From: Galeruca laticollis
Lineage: Eukaryota > Arthropoda > Insecta > Coleoptera > Chrysomelidae
DNA length: 64,000 nt
Direction: 5' to 3'
Assembly (NCBI GenBank): GCA_963921935.1
Contig: OY998176.1
Span: 179,982,445 to 180,046,444 of the forward strand
Part shown: positions 1 through 9,252 of the stretch, piece after piece
How positions within the stretch are numbered: position 1 is the stretch's first letter
Layout of the letters: the number at the start of each line of letters is the position of its first letter
The notes under the pieces: model-generated
Database searches by the model: none
What the model saw: only the letters and a program-made list of their open reading frames with translations
Told to the model about the DNA's origin: nothing
Program-made: the position numbers and the translations under genes

Positions 1-260
1 GCAAATGTATTGCCGACTGGACCTATTTCTTTAATGACTTTCTGTTGTGCACTTTTCCTGTGTTCAAGACCAATGATGCAATCTCGATCAATGTAAGTTG
101 TAGAAATGTTTTTAAGAACACTTTTTATAATTTATGTTTTTCTTTCCTTATTGTAGTTCCCTGATGATGTGAATAAAGATTTACGAAAGCTTGGAGAATT
201 GAATAGAGTGTATTTTTCCTCTTATGCTGCAATCCCCAATAAGATATTTTTCAATTTGTG
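1..260 (+). other. Possible two-exon coding fragment at the window edge
   Basis: Two open stretches (3-92 and 157-260) are separated by a 64-bp interval with a GTAAGT donor at 93 and a pyrimidine-rich TTATTGTAG acceptor ending at 156. Both are open in a phase-0 join, and the second exon reads FPDDVNKDLRKLGELNRVYF. I do not recognise the protein. The minus strand of the first 130 bases is also open (YIDRDCIIGLEHRKSAQQK), so the coding strand is uncertain. The downstream end runs into a short TA tract and then Penelope-like sequence. This is either a host gene fragment or a piece of another element. Confidence 0.22.
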
Positions 261-368
261 TATATATATATATTTTTTTGGAAAATTTTTTTCTTGGGAT
301 TGTAGGTTCCTAGTTAAACAAATCAAATGGTTTTTTTGGCTTCAATTAACATTTTTGTTTTTGTAACG

Positions 369-395
369 TTTCGGACATATCGTGTCCTTCATCAG
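369..395 (-). ncRNA. Hammerhead ribozyme half-core (CUGAUGA - stem II - GAAA)
   Basis: Minus strand: CTGATGA (395-389), then GGACA and TGTCC around a CGATA loop forming a perfect 5-bp stem II, then GAAA (372-369). This is the conserved catalytic half of a hammerhead. I could not find a convincing stem III with its cleavage triplet in the flanks, so activity is not claimed. Its place downstream of RT and EN, in sense orientation, fits ribozymes known from Penelope-like pLTRs. Confidence 0.5.
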
Positions 396-1245
396 ACATA
401 ATTCATAAAACAAGAGCTTGGCGAGCGCATGTTAAAATATGTTAAAATACACGAAAACAATCATTTTCATTAAAAACATTTAGTATCAATATAAAACCCA
501 CATACAACTGCCAGTACACTACATTATATTATATTCATCAAAAAACCCTCATACTCGTGGGGAAAGCAGCCAAAAAAACTTTACAGGTTAGAGATAAAGT
601 GAATCAAATAGTATATTACCTAAGCTTTCGAAGAGCATTGTCTTAATTTTCAAAAGCTATAATAAACCAGAAAGAAAAAATCGGTTAACTTAATAAAGAA
701 AATAATTTTTGAAATCATTACGACTTACTTGTAGTGTTGATTTAAAATTAAACTCACATTTCACAAATTGCAGGAAAACCTTCATCCACCAAAGACCAAA
801 ATGTCGACTAAATATAATTTCTCTCCTACATATAGTAATGGAAGCCAGGTTTTTTTTCCTGTTTTTTAAAACCAAAAGACTTACAACAAGAAACGAACTG
901 ATTTTGTTGAATATATATTTCAACATGAAATCGACTGCTGTCGAAAGGTAGAGATACGGGGGCAATTGCGAGGTTGAAGTAAAAACATTTACCAAAAATC
1001 TAAATTTCTCAGCAATACTGTTATGTTTTTTCGGTTGCTTTGGTGAAAACTTCGAAGAAAAACAATAATAGATTATGTCCACACCTACGATCACGTCAAG
1101 ATTGAAAAATAACACCTTTAAGTTTAACCATACTATTGTCTGACAGCTGCCACCTGTCTTTTGCAAAATGTAAAAAATTGGGATGACGAAATAAGTCAAC
1201 AGTCAGTGAGCACTATAACCTCTCACATTCGGTATTCCCAAACTG

Positions 1246-1671
1246 TCAACCCATTCCAGCATTACTATTATTAGATAAAAAAGCCAAACAAAACCCACCC
1301 GCAAATACTAACGATCTCCACTTTCGTCTGATGTTAATTTCCATGAAAATCAGTATTAATAATTTAAAATTCTTACTAAGTGACTCAATGTCAGACCTTC
1401 TATTCATTGGTTCCTCAATGTTATTAATATGATACATTTCTAAAAACTTTCTTTTGTTATAGTTTCTTTCTACATCAAGAATCTTTACTTTATCAAAATC
1501 TATATGGTGGAACTCATCTATAACATGTTCTGATAATGCACATTTCCGCTTTTTTAACCTAGCATCGCTCTTATGTTGAGCACAACGTGATTTCAAATTC
1601 TGAGATGTCATTCCTACATACTTTTTGTTACAATTTTCACAAGAGATACTATATATTACGTTAGTTTTCAT
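1246..1671 (-). pseudogene. GIY-YIG endonuclease domain of the Penelope-like element
   Basis: The 141-codon frame begins with a GIY-YIG-type fold: VIYSISCENCNKKYVGMTSQ, then LKSRCAQHKSD with the conserved Arg, and an EHVIDEFHHIDFDKVKIL segment. In Penelope-like elements this domain nicks target DNA for reverse transcription. The Cys pair (CENC) just before the second core strand is typical of Penelope EN. The domain proper covers about residues 1-115; the C-terminal 25 residues probably read into non-coding sequence. The catalytic domain looks intact, but the upstream junction to RT is frameshifted (upstream frame stops at 1637-1639), so no RT-EN fusion could be made from this copy. Confidence 0.75.
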
Positions 1672-1834
1672 CCTGGAATCCTCCTCTTGAGAAGTTTGAT
1701 AAGATAACTATTTTTTGGAGCGTATCAATCAATATTTTAAGGTTTTTATTAAGTAATGTTGAATGTGCTATTTTTTTTAATTGGTTCTTTATCCCTAACA
1801 CTAAATTAACCTTTATTTTGTAGGGGTGATTGGA

Positions 1835-2690
1835 CTAAAAGTTGAGGTATCTACCCGAACTGGTAGGTTTCACGTACCAGTCAAGTATCACCCTGCCTCC
1901 ATTGGTCCTTATTAATTTTGTGTCCAAAAATGGTACACATCTGTTAATTCCATTTTCAACTGTGAATTGGATGTATTGATTGTAACCATTAAAAATGTTA
2001 AGAATGGTTTCGATACCATCTTCAGTAACAGCTGTGATGATATCATCTACATATTTTTCCAAAAAAGGGATATCAAAAGGTAAATTTCCAACACACTCAG
2101 CAATCAAATCGTCCATGACATATTGCGCAAAAATGGGTGATACAGAACTACCTATTGGTGTACCAAAAACTTGTTCATAATATTCATCATTAAAAACAAA
2201 AACAGAAGTGTTATACACAAAGTCTAATTCCAAAAATTGGTCAATATTTGATCTACAAGAATCCTGAATGGAGTTCCAATGTTTGGTAATAATATTTTTT
2301 ACTAAATTGATCGGTATATTAGTGAGAAGTGACACAACATCTAAACTAATGATTACATAATTGGTAGGTAACTGATAATTTTGAATAAACGTTGCAAATT
2401 CAAAAGAGTCTTTGACAAAAAACCTGTTATTACTATTATAAGATATTGTAAGTTTATCAGTTAGGAATTGTGCAATTTTCTCATTGAGTGATTCTATAGA
2501 TGAGATAATTGGGCGTAAACTTAATGTTTCTTTGTGAATCTTTGGTAGTCCATAAAACTTTGGAATAACTAAAGAACTCATCGTTTTCTATCTTCGTCAT
2601 CGAAAAATTCCGAAAATTTCCTAACCAATGTTTGCGATTTTTGTAATATTGTTGAATTAGGATTGTTATTAATTTTATGATAGTAAGTAT
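1835..2690 (-). pseudogene. Penelope-type reverse transcriptase, 5'-truncated
   Basis: The main frame (2581-1835, 248 codons) holds ordered RT motifs: FYGLPKIHKE...LRPIISS near the start, VIISLDVVSLLTNIP (motif A with catalytic Asp), GTPIGSSVSPIFAQYVMDDL (motif B), and EKYVDDIITAV (YVDD active site, intact), then VPFLDTKLIR in the thumb. These are hallmarks of the Penelope rather than the LTR or LINE class. The reading frame continues past a single TAG at about 1835 for some 50 codons (to about 1640) before a frameshift separates it from the GIY-YIG domain. The fingers N-terminus is lost at about 2690, where the 350-bp foldback repeat begins. Confidence 0.8.
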
Positions 2691-2912
2691 CATTGTGCCT
2701 TCAATTGGAGGATCCCGAGTTTTCAGGACATCAACCAAGATCGACACGGAGGCGCATATAGCCCCCCCGCCATGAACGTTCCGACCCATAGTAAATAACA
2801 AAGAATATGTAGGAATATCGGGTGATATGTTAACAATAACAATAAAGAGATTCATGGGTAATTCACTCAAAAAATGGCTACTGAAACAGAGTGGTAACCG
2901 CGGACATGCATG

Positions 2913-2913
<1 letters not shown>
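2690..2913. repeat. TA-flanked foldback repeat (350-bp family), partial copy
   Basis: Shares blocks with copies at 8.1, 43.4, 51.4 and 58.4 kb: GATCCCGAGTTTTCAGGACA, GACACGGAGGCGCATATAG, a TAGGAATATCG...TGATATGTTAAC block and GGTAACCGCGGACATGCATG. The copy ends directly in a (TA)n tract. Short open frames across it are by-products of the repeat. Confidence 0.85.
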
Positions 2914-2990
<77 letters not shown>

Positions 2991-2992
2991 CT
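2914..2992. repeat. (TA)n microsatellite
   Basis: About 70 bases of pure TA/AT with a short interrupted tail. It joins the foldback repeat on its left to the Gypsy LTR on its right. The homologous place in the other LTR (6597-6633) is also TA-rich, so part of it may belong to the LTR. Confidence 0.9.
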
Positions 2993-2994
2993 AT

Positions 2995-3281
2995 ATTCTT
3001 TTATAATTGCCCCACGTTTGGGTGAAAAATTATAATTTATCGAATCCTTTAATTGTAATTTAATAGTTAATATATGAATTTAACGATATGAATATTATTA
3101 ATTGCCGATGTTTTCACAATTTTTGATTGTAACTACACTATTCTGAACACACCTTGACCACTGAATATAACCTATTTGAATTTTGACAGCAGTTGTCAAA
3201 CTAATATGCCCGGCTCAGGTGAATATTAAATTTTGTACTTTGAAAGATAAATCAATACACAATCGACTCACTCACTCTTAT
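2995..3281 (-). repeat. 3' LTR of the 2.9-7.0 kb Gypsy element
   Basis: Direct copy of 6671-6962, with shared blocks such as TTTTATAATTGCCCCACGTT, TTTGACAGCAGTTGTCAAAC and AATATGCCCGGCTCAG. A run of small substitutions separates the two LTRs, so the insertion is not very recent. The left boundary inside the TA tract is uncertain. Confidence 0.8.
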
Positions 3282-4132
3282 CTCTACTTAAAGCATCTGC
3301 AACAATATTCTGTTTTCCAGGAGTGTATTTTATTTCGAAATCATATTCTTGTAATAATAAAATCCAGCGATATATTCTATTATTCGCATATCTATTTTTA
3401 AGCATTGCTGTCAAAGCTGAATGATCAGTTTCTATAATGAATTTAGCTCATAATAAAAAGAATCTCAATTTAGTGATACAAAATACCAGGCTTGTCATTC
3501 CAGGTTCCGTTACTGAATATTTCCTTTCATGTATTTTAGTAATCCTGGATATGAAACTAATAGGTACTTCTCCTTTTTCCTGCTCTTGTGTCAGTACTCC
3601 AGCAAAACGATCAGCTGATGCATCTGTTCTCAAAATAAATTGTTTATCACACTGTGGGTGATATACCTTGAGATTATTCGTAAAATCTTCTTTTAGTTCT
3701 CTGAATGGTTTTTCTTGTTCTCCATTCCACTGCCATTTTACACCTTCTTTTAATAATTCAATTAATGGTATTTCTTTTTCACTTAGATCTGGTATTAATC
3801 GTTTGAAATAATTCAAAATTCCTAGAAACCCTCTCAAAGTTTTCAAATTTGTTGGTTGTTCATATTCTTAAATTCTTATTTCTTCTTGATAAAATTAACA
3901 TTTTTCGATGTTTAATTTCTATCCAGCATTTTCTAGTTCTTCATAAATAATATTTAAATGTTTTCTTCATTTTCCGAATATATTAAGATATCATCTATAT
4001 GATGAAGTATAAAATTTTTATATTTGTTGAAAATGGCGTGGAGTGTTCTTACTAAAGCTGCACAGGAGCTCTGTAATCCGAATGGTACCACACAAAATTG
4101 ATATACCACTCCATCTATCATGAACGCAGTCT
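3270..4132 (-). pseudogene. Gypsy reverse transcriptase (C-terminal half) and RNase H remnant
   Basis: In several frames the minus strand gives VVPFGLQSSCAALV, the active-site motif HHIDDILIYSENEE (about 4040-3965), LRGFLGILNYFKRLIPDLS, the RNase H start ILRTDASADRFAGVLTQ, then ETDHSALTAMLKNRYANNR and VADALSRDKSE at the end (about 3270). These are consecutive Ty3/Gypsy RT palm, connection and RNase H segments. The N-terminal fingers and first catalytic Asp motif are deleted: the frame jumps from a protease-RT linker (IVLGSD) to a mid-palm segment at about 4133. Frameshifts and stops lie between 3850 and 4000. The last codons overlap the LTR. Confidence 0.82.
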
Positions 4133-4436
4133 AATTAATCGGACCCTAATACTATATCATAAATTAAATTCTTCACGACCACCATTTGTACTTTAAACGA
4201 ATTTTTTCCTAATTGTAATTCTTCAATTATCATTTTACTTGTATCATATAGTTTTTATTATTCGCTCCCACTAGTGATAATTTATTTGTATTCACCACAA
4301 TAATATTATTTTTCTTGCACTTCTCTAAAATCTTTTCACTTAGCAACGTTACTTCTGATCCTGTATCTATCAGAATTTTACATCCTATATTTTGTATTTT
4401 ACCTTTAATGAATATTAAACCTAAATTGTCATGCAT
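4133..4436 (-). pseudogene. Gypsy aspartic protease
   Basis: Open frame 4436-4230 contains CKILIDTGSEVTLLSEKI, the retropepsin active-site loop (DTG followed by hydrophobic residues). The C-terminal part is in another frame and ends with IVLGSD, the usual end of a retropepsin before RT. The active-site triad is intact but the domain is frameshifted once, at about 4230. It lies between gag and RT as in all Ty3/Gypsy elements. Confidence 0.72.
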
Positions 4437-4606
4437 TTCCTCAATTTCCCCAATATCAACAAATTCTCTTGTATGTTCGTACTTAGAAAAAGTAATATTA
4501 TGTACGTGAAAGCGGTTTATGTAAAATTTTTATTTACATTTTGACTGTGATCATCATCTCTTTCTTGCTCTTGTATTATGTTTACTTGTCTTCTGTCTCC
4601 TATTTC

Positions 4607-6476
4607 TTAATGTCTTCTATCATAGTTTCTTTCATGGTTCTCTTGGATACCATTTCTTCTATCATTATTCTTTCGATCATGATAATTATTTGTTCCTATC
4701 CATCTATCCTGTCGCCAATTCTCAACTCTGTCTTCATTACCATTTCTTCTGTCCAAATTTCTAGGATCTCTTTTATTTTCAAAGTACTTATTATCATTGT
4801 TTCTATTGCCATTCCCATATCTTCGGTCTTCATTTCTGTAATTTCTATTTTCATTTCTAAAATTCCTGTCTGTATATCTATCATTTCTTCGATTATCAAA
4901 GTCCCAGTTTCTATAGTTTCTATTTTCATATGTATTATGCATATCTCTTCTGTAATGTCCATCTCCATTCCCCCTTATTACATTAGAATTTTAAATTTCA
5001 TTTCTTTTTTCATTATGACTTCTTTCAAGTCTGAGTAAATAATTTGATAAACCTTCCATCGTCTTGATTTTTTGTATCCCAATAGTTTCTGATACTTGTT
5101 GACCGAAATGTCTGGAAATATATAAAACCATTTCTTCTTCTTGCATGCTTGGCTCCATATACTATGCGTTGTTGTACATTTTTATTGCATATGCATTGAA
5201 ATTTTTACTCTGGTTATAATCAAATTTCCCAAAGTATAGTTTCTCTCTGAAACTCGCCTGTTGGATCTCACCCCAAAAATATTTTGAAAATTGTTTTTCA
5301 AATTCTTCGACCTCAGGTATTTGTTCCTCTTTATTGCAAAACCACAATAAAGCATGTCCAGATAACATTCCTCTGATAATGATTTTTTTTGTCTACAATG
5401 GCCCTTATTCCTCTCATCCTACTTTTGATTATTTCAATAAATACTTTTGGATGATTAATATTTATATTTCCATCAAATTCCACCCCAAAGTCGATATTTC
5501 CAGTCTGCATCATTCCACCTCCATTCCGGTTTAGATTATCTTCAATTCCATTTACAATTTCTTGTAATTTTCTATTCATTTCCTCCAATTCCTTGTTAAA
5601 TAATTTATCTATATATTCTCTCCTTTTTATACACGTTCCTGTTTGTTCTTCTATCCTTCCATTTAAGTCTTTAAATTTCTTATTCAAATTTTGTTCATAC
5701 ATTTGCATTACTTCTTCATTTGTTTGCCCTTGTACTTTAATAGCCCGTATCTCTTCAATTATATTCTCATTTTGTTTCTTTACTTCTACTTGAATTACTC
5801 CAGATACATTTTCTTCTAGGCATCTCCCTAGTTCTTGAACTTCTTCTACCGCCTGTTTGTTAATATCTTCCCTGATTTTAATGCCAACTTCTTGAATTTC
5901 CATGCGTAAATTTTCATTCTGGCCCTTCATATCTTCTTTCACCTTTTCAATTTTCTTCCTAAACTCATTATTCTCTTCCCTAATTTCCTTAATATCCTCC
6001 AAATTCTCAATTTTTCCTTCTTTCATTTTCTTTTCCAGTCTGTCCATGTTTCCGGTGATATTGTTGATATCCCCCTTAACCTCTTCCCTCATTGTATTCA
6101 TATCTCCCCTATTTTCTTCAAACTTTATATACAAGTCTCCCCTCATATTTTTTTCCATATTCTCATTTTGTTTATCCATTTTTTCATTTAAATCTCCACG
6201 CATATTATCCATTTTTCGATTTAAATTTTCACTCATGTTCATCAAAAATTACATAAATTTATCCTGGTTATTTGTGGTTTCCCTACTCTCTTGTCTCCTA
6301 TTATCTTGTTCTTCCTTATCTTCTCTTGTCATATCTCCTTCTGATTGTTCCCTTCCTTGTTCCAAGTACTGCACCTGAAAATCACCTATACTATGTTTTC
6401 TTTCTTCTCTTTGTTCCTCAGATCCACTTTCAACTCCTACTTGTTCACCAATTCTTAATGTCATTTTTCTTTCCAT
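4607..6476 (-). pseudogene. Gag with a long repeated coiled coil and an Asn/Arg-rich tail
   Basis: The frame starts at 6476 (MERKMTLRIGEQVG), meets one in-frame TAA at 6251-6249 and continues to 5331. The related copy at 15.2-15.6 kb has a Glu codon at the matching place, so the stop is a point mutation. Residues after the stop form a long coiled coil with repeats of an MRGDLNEKMD-like unit. After a frameshift near 5360, GHALLWFCNKEEQIPEVEEF resembles a retrotransposon capsid motif, and a final low-complexity segment (4942-4607) is dense in N, R, D and Y without CCHC knuckles, perhaps an RNA-binding tail. The coding content is gag by position and by the W-rich capsid segment. Confidence 0.72.
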
Positions 6477-6570
6477 GGTCGATACTCAATTTTTTATATA
6501 GTCAATGAATTTGCTGCGTCAAATCATAATATTTTTCTATATTTATGATACTAATGATAAATCTATATTT

Positions 6571-6590
6571 GCCCCACTTTCCGGCGCCAA
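6571..6590 (-). other. Primer-binding site of the Gypsy element
   Basis: On the minus strand TTGGCGCCGGAAAGTGGGGC lies just inside the 5' LTR. TGGCGCC is the complement of a tRNA 3' end (as in lysine-tRNA-primed elements), and the same motif follows the LTR of the 15-16 kb element. Confidence 0.7.
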
Positions 6591-6592
6591 AT

Positions 6593-6596
<4 letters not shown>

Positions 6597-6639
<43 letters not shown>

Positions 6640-6962
6640 TCTTTTATAATTAAATTATTATATTCACTATATTCTATATTCTTTTATAATTGCCCCACGT
6701 TAAGGTGACAAATTATAATTTATCGAATCATTTAATTGTAATTTATTAGTTAATACATGAATTTAACGATATGAATATTATTAATTGTCGATGTTTTCAC
6801 AATTTTTGATTGTAACTACACTATTGTGAACACACTTTTACCACTGAATATAACATATTTGAATTTTGACAGCAGTTGTCAAACTAATATGCCCGGCTCA
6901 GATGAATATTGAATTTTGTACTTTGAAAGATAAATCAATAGACAATCGACTTACTCACTCTT
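6597..6962 (-). repeat. 5' LTR of the 2.9-7.0 kb Gypsy element
   Basis: Pairs with 2914-3281 in direct orientation and includes a TA tract at its inner end (6597-6633). A short extra duplication of the TATATTC-TTTTATAATT segment lies at 6633-6680. The outer end is near the GACTTACTCACTCTTA block (6947-6962), where homology stops. Confidence 0.78.
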
Positions 6963-7484
6963 AACTCAGGGAGGGATCAAAGATTTTAAATAATAATTCA
7001 AATTCATAAATTTCAAGGAATTCTCCAAATTACGTATTACGCTATTCCAAATCTAGAGTAACTGTTTATTCAATATACTACAAGACACTTAGATTATCTT
7101 ATGACACATATGATTTTACTGTCACTGGAAATTAACCAAATGTCACTTATTATATCCAATTATTTATAGCATGAAAATTATAAAACACGATAAGAATAGA
7201 TATGAAATGAGTACCAAAGTGAGTTGGAATTCAAAATTATATAATATATGATCAGATAACAAATTACAAAAAAATATAATTTTTCAAAAATATCATAAAG
7301 GAAACACAAAGATAAAATTTTCAATCAACCTTAATACTAAAACAACCTATATTAGAAATCTACTAGCTAAATATTTTTATCAAAATTTCAAAATGTCTGA
7401 TTTTATACTTGATTTATATCAATGTCAAATACGCAAATTTCCGTGCAAATTGTCTATTCCAAAATTTTCTAGGATTTAGATCGA
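6963..7484. other. AT-rich non-coding stretch
   Basis: Nothing recognisable: no long open frame, no repeat shared with the rest of the window. Confidence 0.5.
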
Positions 7485-8000
7485 ATTTATTATCATAAGA
7501 TGCATTTATTTTTGAAATATATTTAAGAAAGGCCTATAATTTAGAAACCAGAAAACCACTTGCACTTTAACGATGTAATTCTTTGCGAATTATACACGCA
7601 CTGGATTTACAATGCAAGGTTTTTATGATCTGATAATATATTCATATAATTACTATTATATTATTGAATAAATTTGAGACAACTCTTATTTTGATGTTGT
7701 CTCGTGGGGATCTCAAATTCAACTGCCTAAACTTTATACATAAATAAATCTCCTCTCCTTTGGTTACCAAAAATTCTTTTTTTCCAAAAAATACAAATTT
7801 ATGTTTTCCTATAACAAAGAGAGATTTTCATTCTTTTATTATAAATGCAATTTTGCTAGCAGAGACATCTGTATTTTTGTTTTCAAATCGTTATAAAATC
7901 TATCTATCATTAAGTACATTCTGGATTAATGTCATCCGAAATTGAAATGTCAAATTTTATTTGTATATTGAATCTTTCAAATTATTGATTATACAGTGTG
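7485..8000 (+). repeat. Left copy of a ~550-bp inverted repeat pair
   Basis: Matches the reverse complement of about 13380-14035 at an estimated 80% identity. Shared landmarks: AATTTGAGACAACTCTTAT, GGTTACCAAAAATTC-like, TATAACAAAGAGAGATTT and AATGTCATCCGAAA. Both copies are followed on their inner side by a (TA)n tract. Confidence 0.8.
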
Positions 8001-8084
8001 TATCACAAGTATTACATACAAATATGCACATTTTTCCTCTTTTCAATATATTCTTTAAAATTTAGATAGAGGGAATGTATTGTG

Positions 8085-8089
<5 letters not shown>

Positions 8090-8131
<42 letters not shown>
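8090..8131. repeat. (TA)n microsatellite
   Basis: About 42 bases of TA; left border of the foldback element at 8132-8592. Confidence 0.9.
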
Positions 8132-8136
<5 letters not shown>

Positions 8137-8590
8137 AGATGTAGGAATATCGCGTGATATGTAAACAACAACAACAAAGAGATTCACGCAAAAGGAAAAA
8201 AGGCTACTGAAACAGAGTGGTAACCGCGGACATGCATGTTTCTAGCTCATTTGCCGTCTTTAGCACGGTATAACCAAATGAGAATGTGGAATTTGGTAGC
8301 AAAGATGTTAATCGAAACATGAGAAAACACAAAACAACGGATTTCAACAGGGGAACCAAACGCTCATTTGTGCCTTCAATTGGAAGATCCCGAGTTTCCG
8401 GGACAACAACCAAGATCGACACGGAGGCGCCTATAGTTCCCCACCTGACATCTTTGCTCCCAAATTCCACATCCTCATTTGGTTATACCGTGCTGTAGAC
8501 GGCAAATGAGCTGGAAACATGCATGTCCGCGGTTACCACTCTGTTTCAGTAGCCCTTTCTCTTTTAGCGTGAATTGTCCATTATTCTATT

Positions 8591-8592
<2 letters not shown>
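8132..8592. repeat. TA-flanked foldback element, 350-bp family
   Basis: Contains a near-perfect palindrome: GCTACTGAAACAGAGTGGTA (8201-8220) through ...AGCAAAGATGT is mirrored by ACATCTTTGCTCCCAAATTC ... CACTCTGTTTCAGTAGC (to about 8555). The centre holds the GATCCCGAG and GACACGGAGGCG blocks. Both ends abut TA microsatellites. Open frames on both strands here look alike because of the inversion and are not genes. Confidence 0.88.

Positions 8593-8632
<40 letters not shown>
8593..8632. repeat. (TA)n microsatellite
   Basis: About 40 bases of TA; right border of the foldback element. Confidence 0.9.
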
Positions 8633-8635
<3 letters not shown>

Positions 8636-9186
8636 CGATAGCGGTTGAAGTTGCATCCGTATACATTTTTAGCGCTGTGACATCCCCCGATATACACAAT
8701 ATGTATATAGAGCAGCCCCTTTGTATCGAGATCACGCACAGAGTGGCTTCCTATTATTTGGCAACACTTGGGACCTTGATTGATTATTAGTAAGTAGATT
8801 TGAATTTCTTTAGGAATCGGTGCGTCCTGTATATTGTGTATAGATCACGTTCAAAGGGACTTCCAGTAATTTTAAATATGTATTTATTTTTCTTTTGGGA
8901 GAAAAATGAAACATATCTTCTATTAATAGTGATGTTGACGGTTGGTACAAATCCATGTGAAGCTATATTTTACACATAAAAGATAGTTTTTAGAAACCTA
9001 AAATAACATTCTAAAAAACTTATTATTCGTTTTAAATTAAACTTATTTCTCATAACCCAGTTATAAATATAAACTATTTTTCTTGATAATTTGTTAGAAC
9101 AACGATAATATTTCACGATTTTTATCACAATAGAGACTGGATCCATCAAAAGAAATAGTTGTATTACACCGAAAATTGATTCTATA
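8633..9186. other. Non-coding stretch with a weak repeat
   Basis: A segment around 8650-8770 (CACGCACAGAGTGGCTTCC) resembles part of the foldback at 12839-13272. Nothing else is seen. Confidence 0.4.
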
Positions 9187-9252
9187 ATGGTGCGAGTTTC
9201 TTTGCTAGAAACATGCTTTCTATGCATTGGAGAAGAACGTGAAAATGTCTTT
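9187..9252 (+). CDS. Possible first exon of a host gene
   Basis: An ATG at 9187 opens 22 codons (MVRVSLLETCFLCIGEEREN plus VF) ending exactly at a strong GTAAGT donor (9253). The CxxC spacing (CFLC) followed by acidic residues and a Phe recalls the start of an arthropod ZAD zinc-finger-associated domain, but with so few residues this is only a suggestion. I found no matching downstream exon. It could equally be chance. Confidence 0.25.

Larger units (their letters stand above)
361..2690 (-). mobile_element. Penelope-like retroelement, 5'-truncated
   Basis: On the minus strand the order is reverse transcriptase (2690-1835), GIY-YIG endonuclease (1671-1246), then an AT-rich 3' region with half of a hammerhead ribozyme core at 395-369. 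This is the layout of canonical Penelope-like elements: RT, then EN, then a terminal pLTR that may hold a hammerhead. The 5' side is lost where a TA-flanked foldback repeat begins at about 2690. RT and EN are in different frames with one stop between them, so this copy is dead. The 400-1245 stretch is inferred to be its 3' non-coding region; it holds a 169-codon minus-strand open frame (1199-690) that matches nothing I know. Confidence 0.72.
2914..6962 (-). mobile_element. Ty3/Gypsy LTR retrotransposon, internally deleted
   Basis: The minus strand reads 5' LTR (6962-6597), primer-binding site (6590-6571), gag (6476-4607), protease (4436-4133), RT-RNase H remnant (4132-3270) and 3' LTR (3281-about 2914). 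Two internal deletions are evident: the N-terminal half of RT is missing at about 4133, and the integrase is absent because the RNase H frame runs straight into the LTR. The gag and primer site resemble a second element at 14.9-16 kb, so this is a local family. It cannot move by itself. Confidence 0.8.

Noticed and set aside
690..1199. A 169-codon minus-strand open frame
   Set aside because: No motif, poor composition, overlapping opposite-strand frame, and a position in the presumed 3' non-coding part of the Penelope-like element.
4541..5038. A 165-codon plus-strand frame rich in Ile, Ser and Val
   Set aside because: It is the antisense shadow of the Asn/Arg-rich gag tail.
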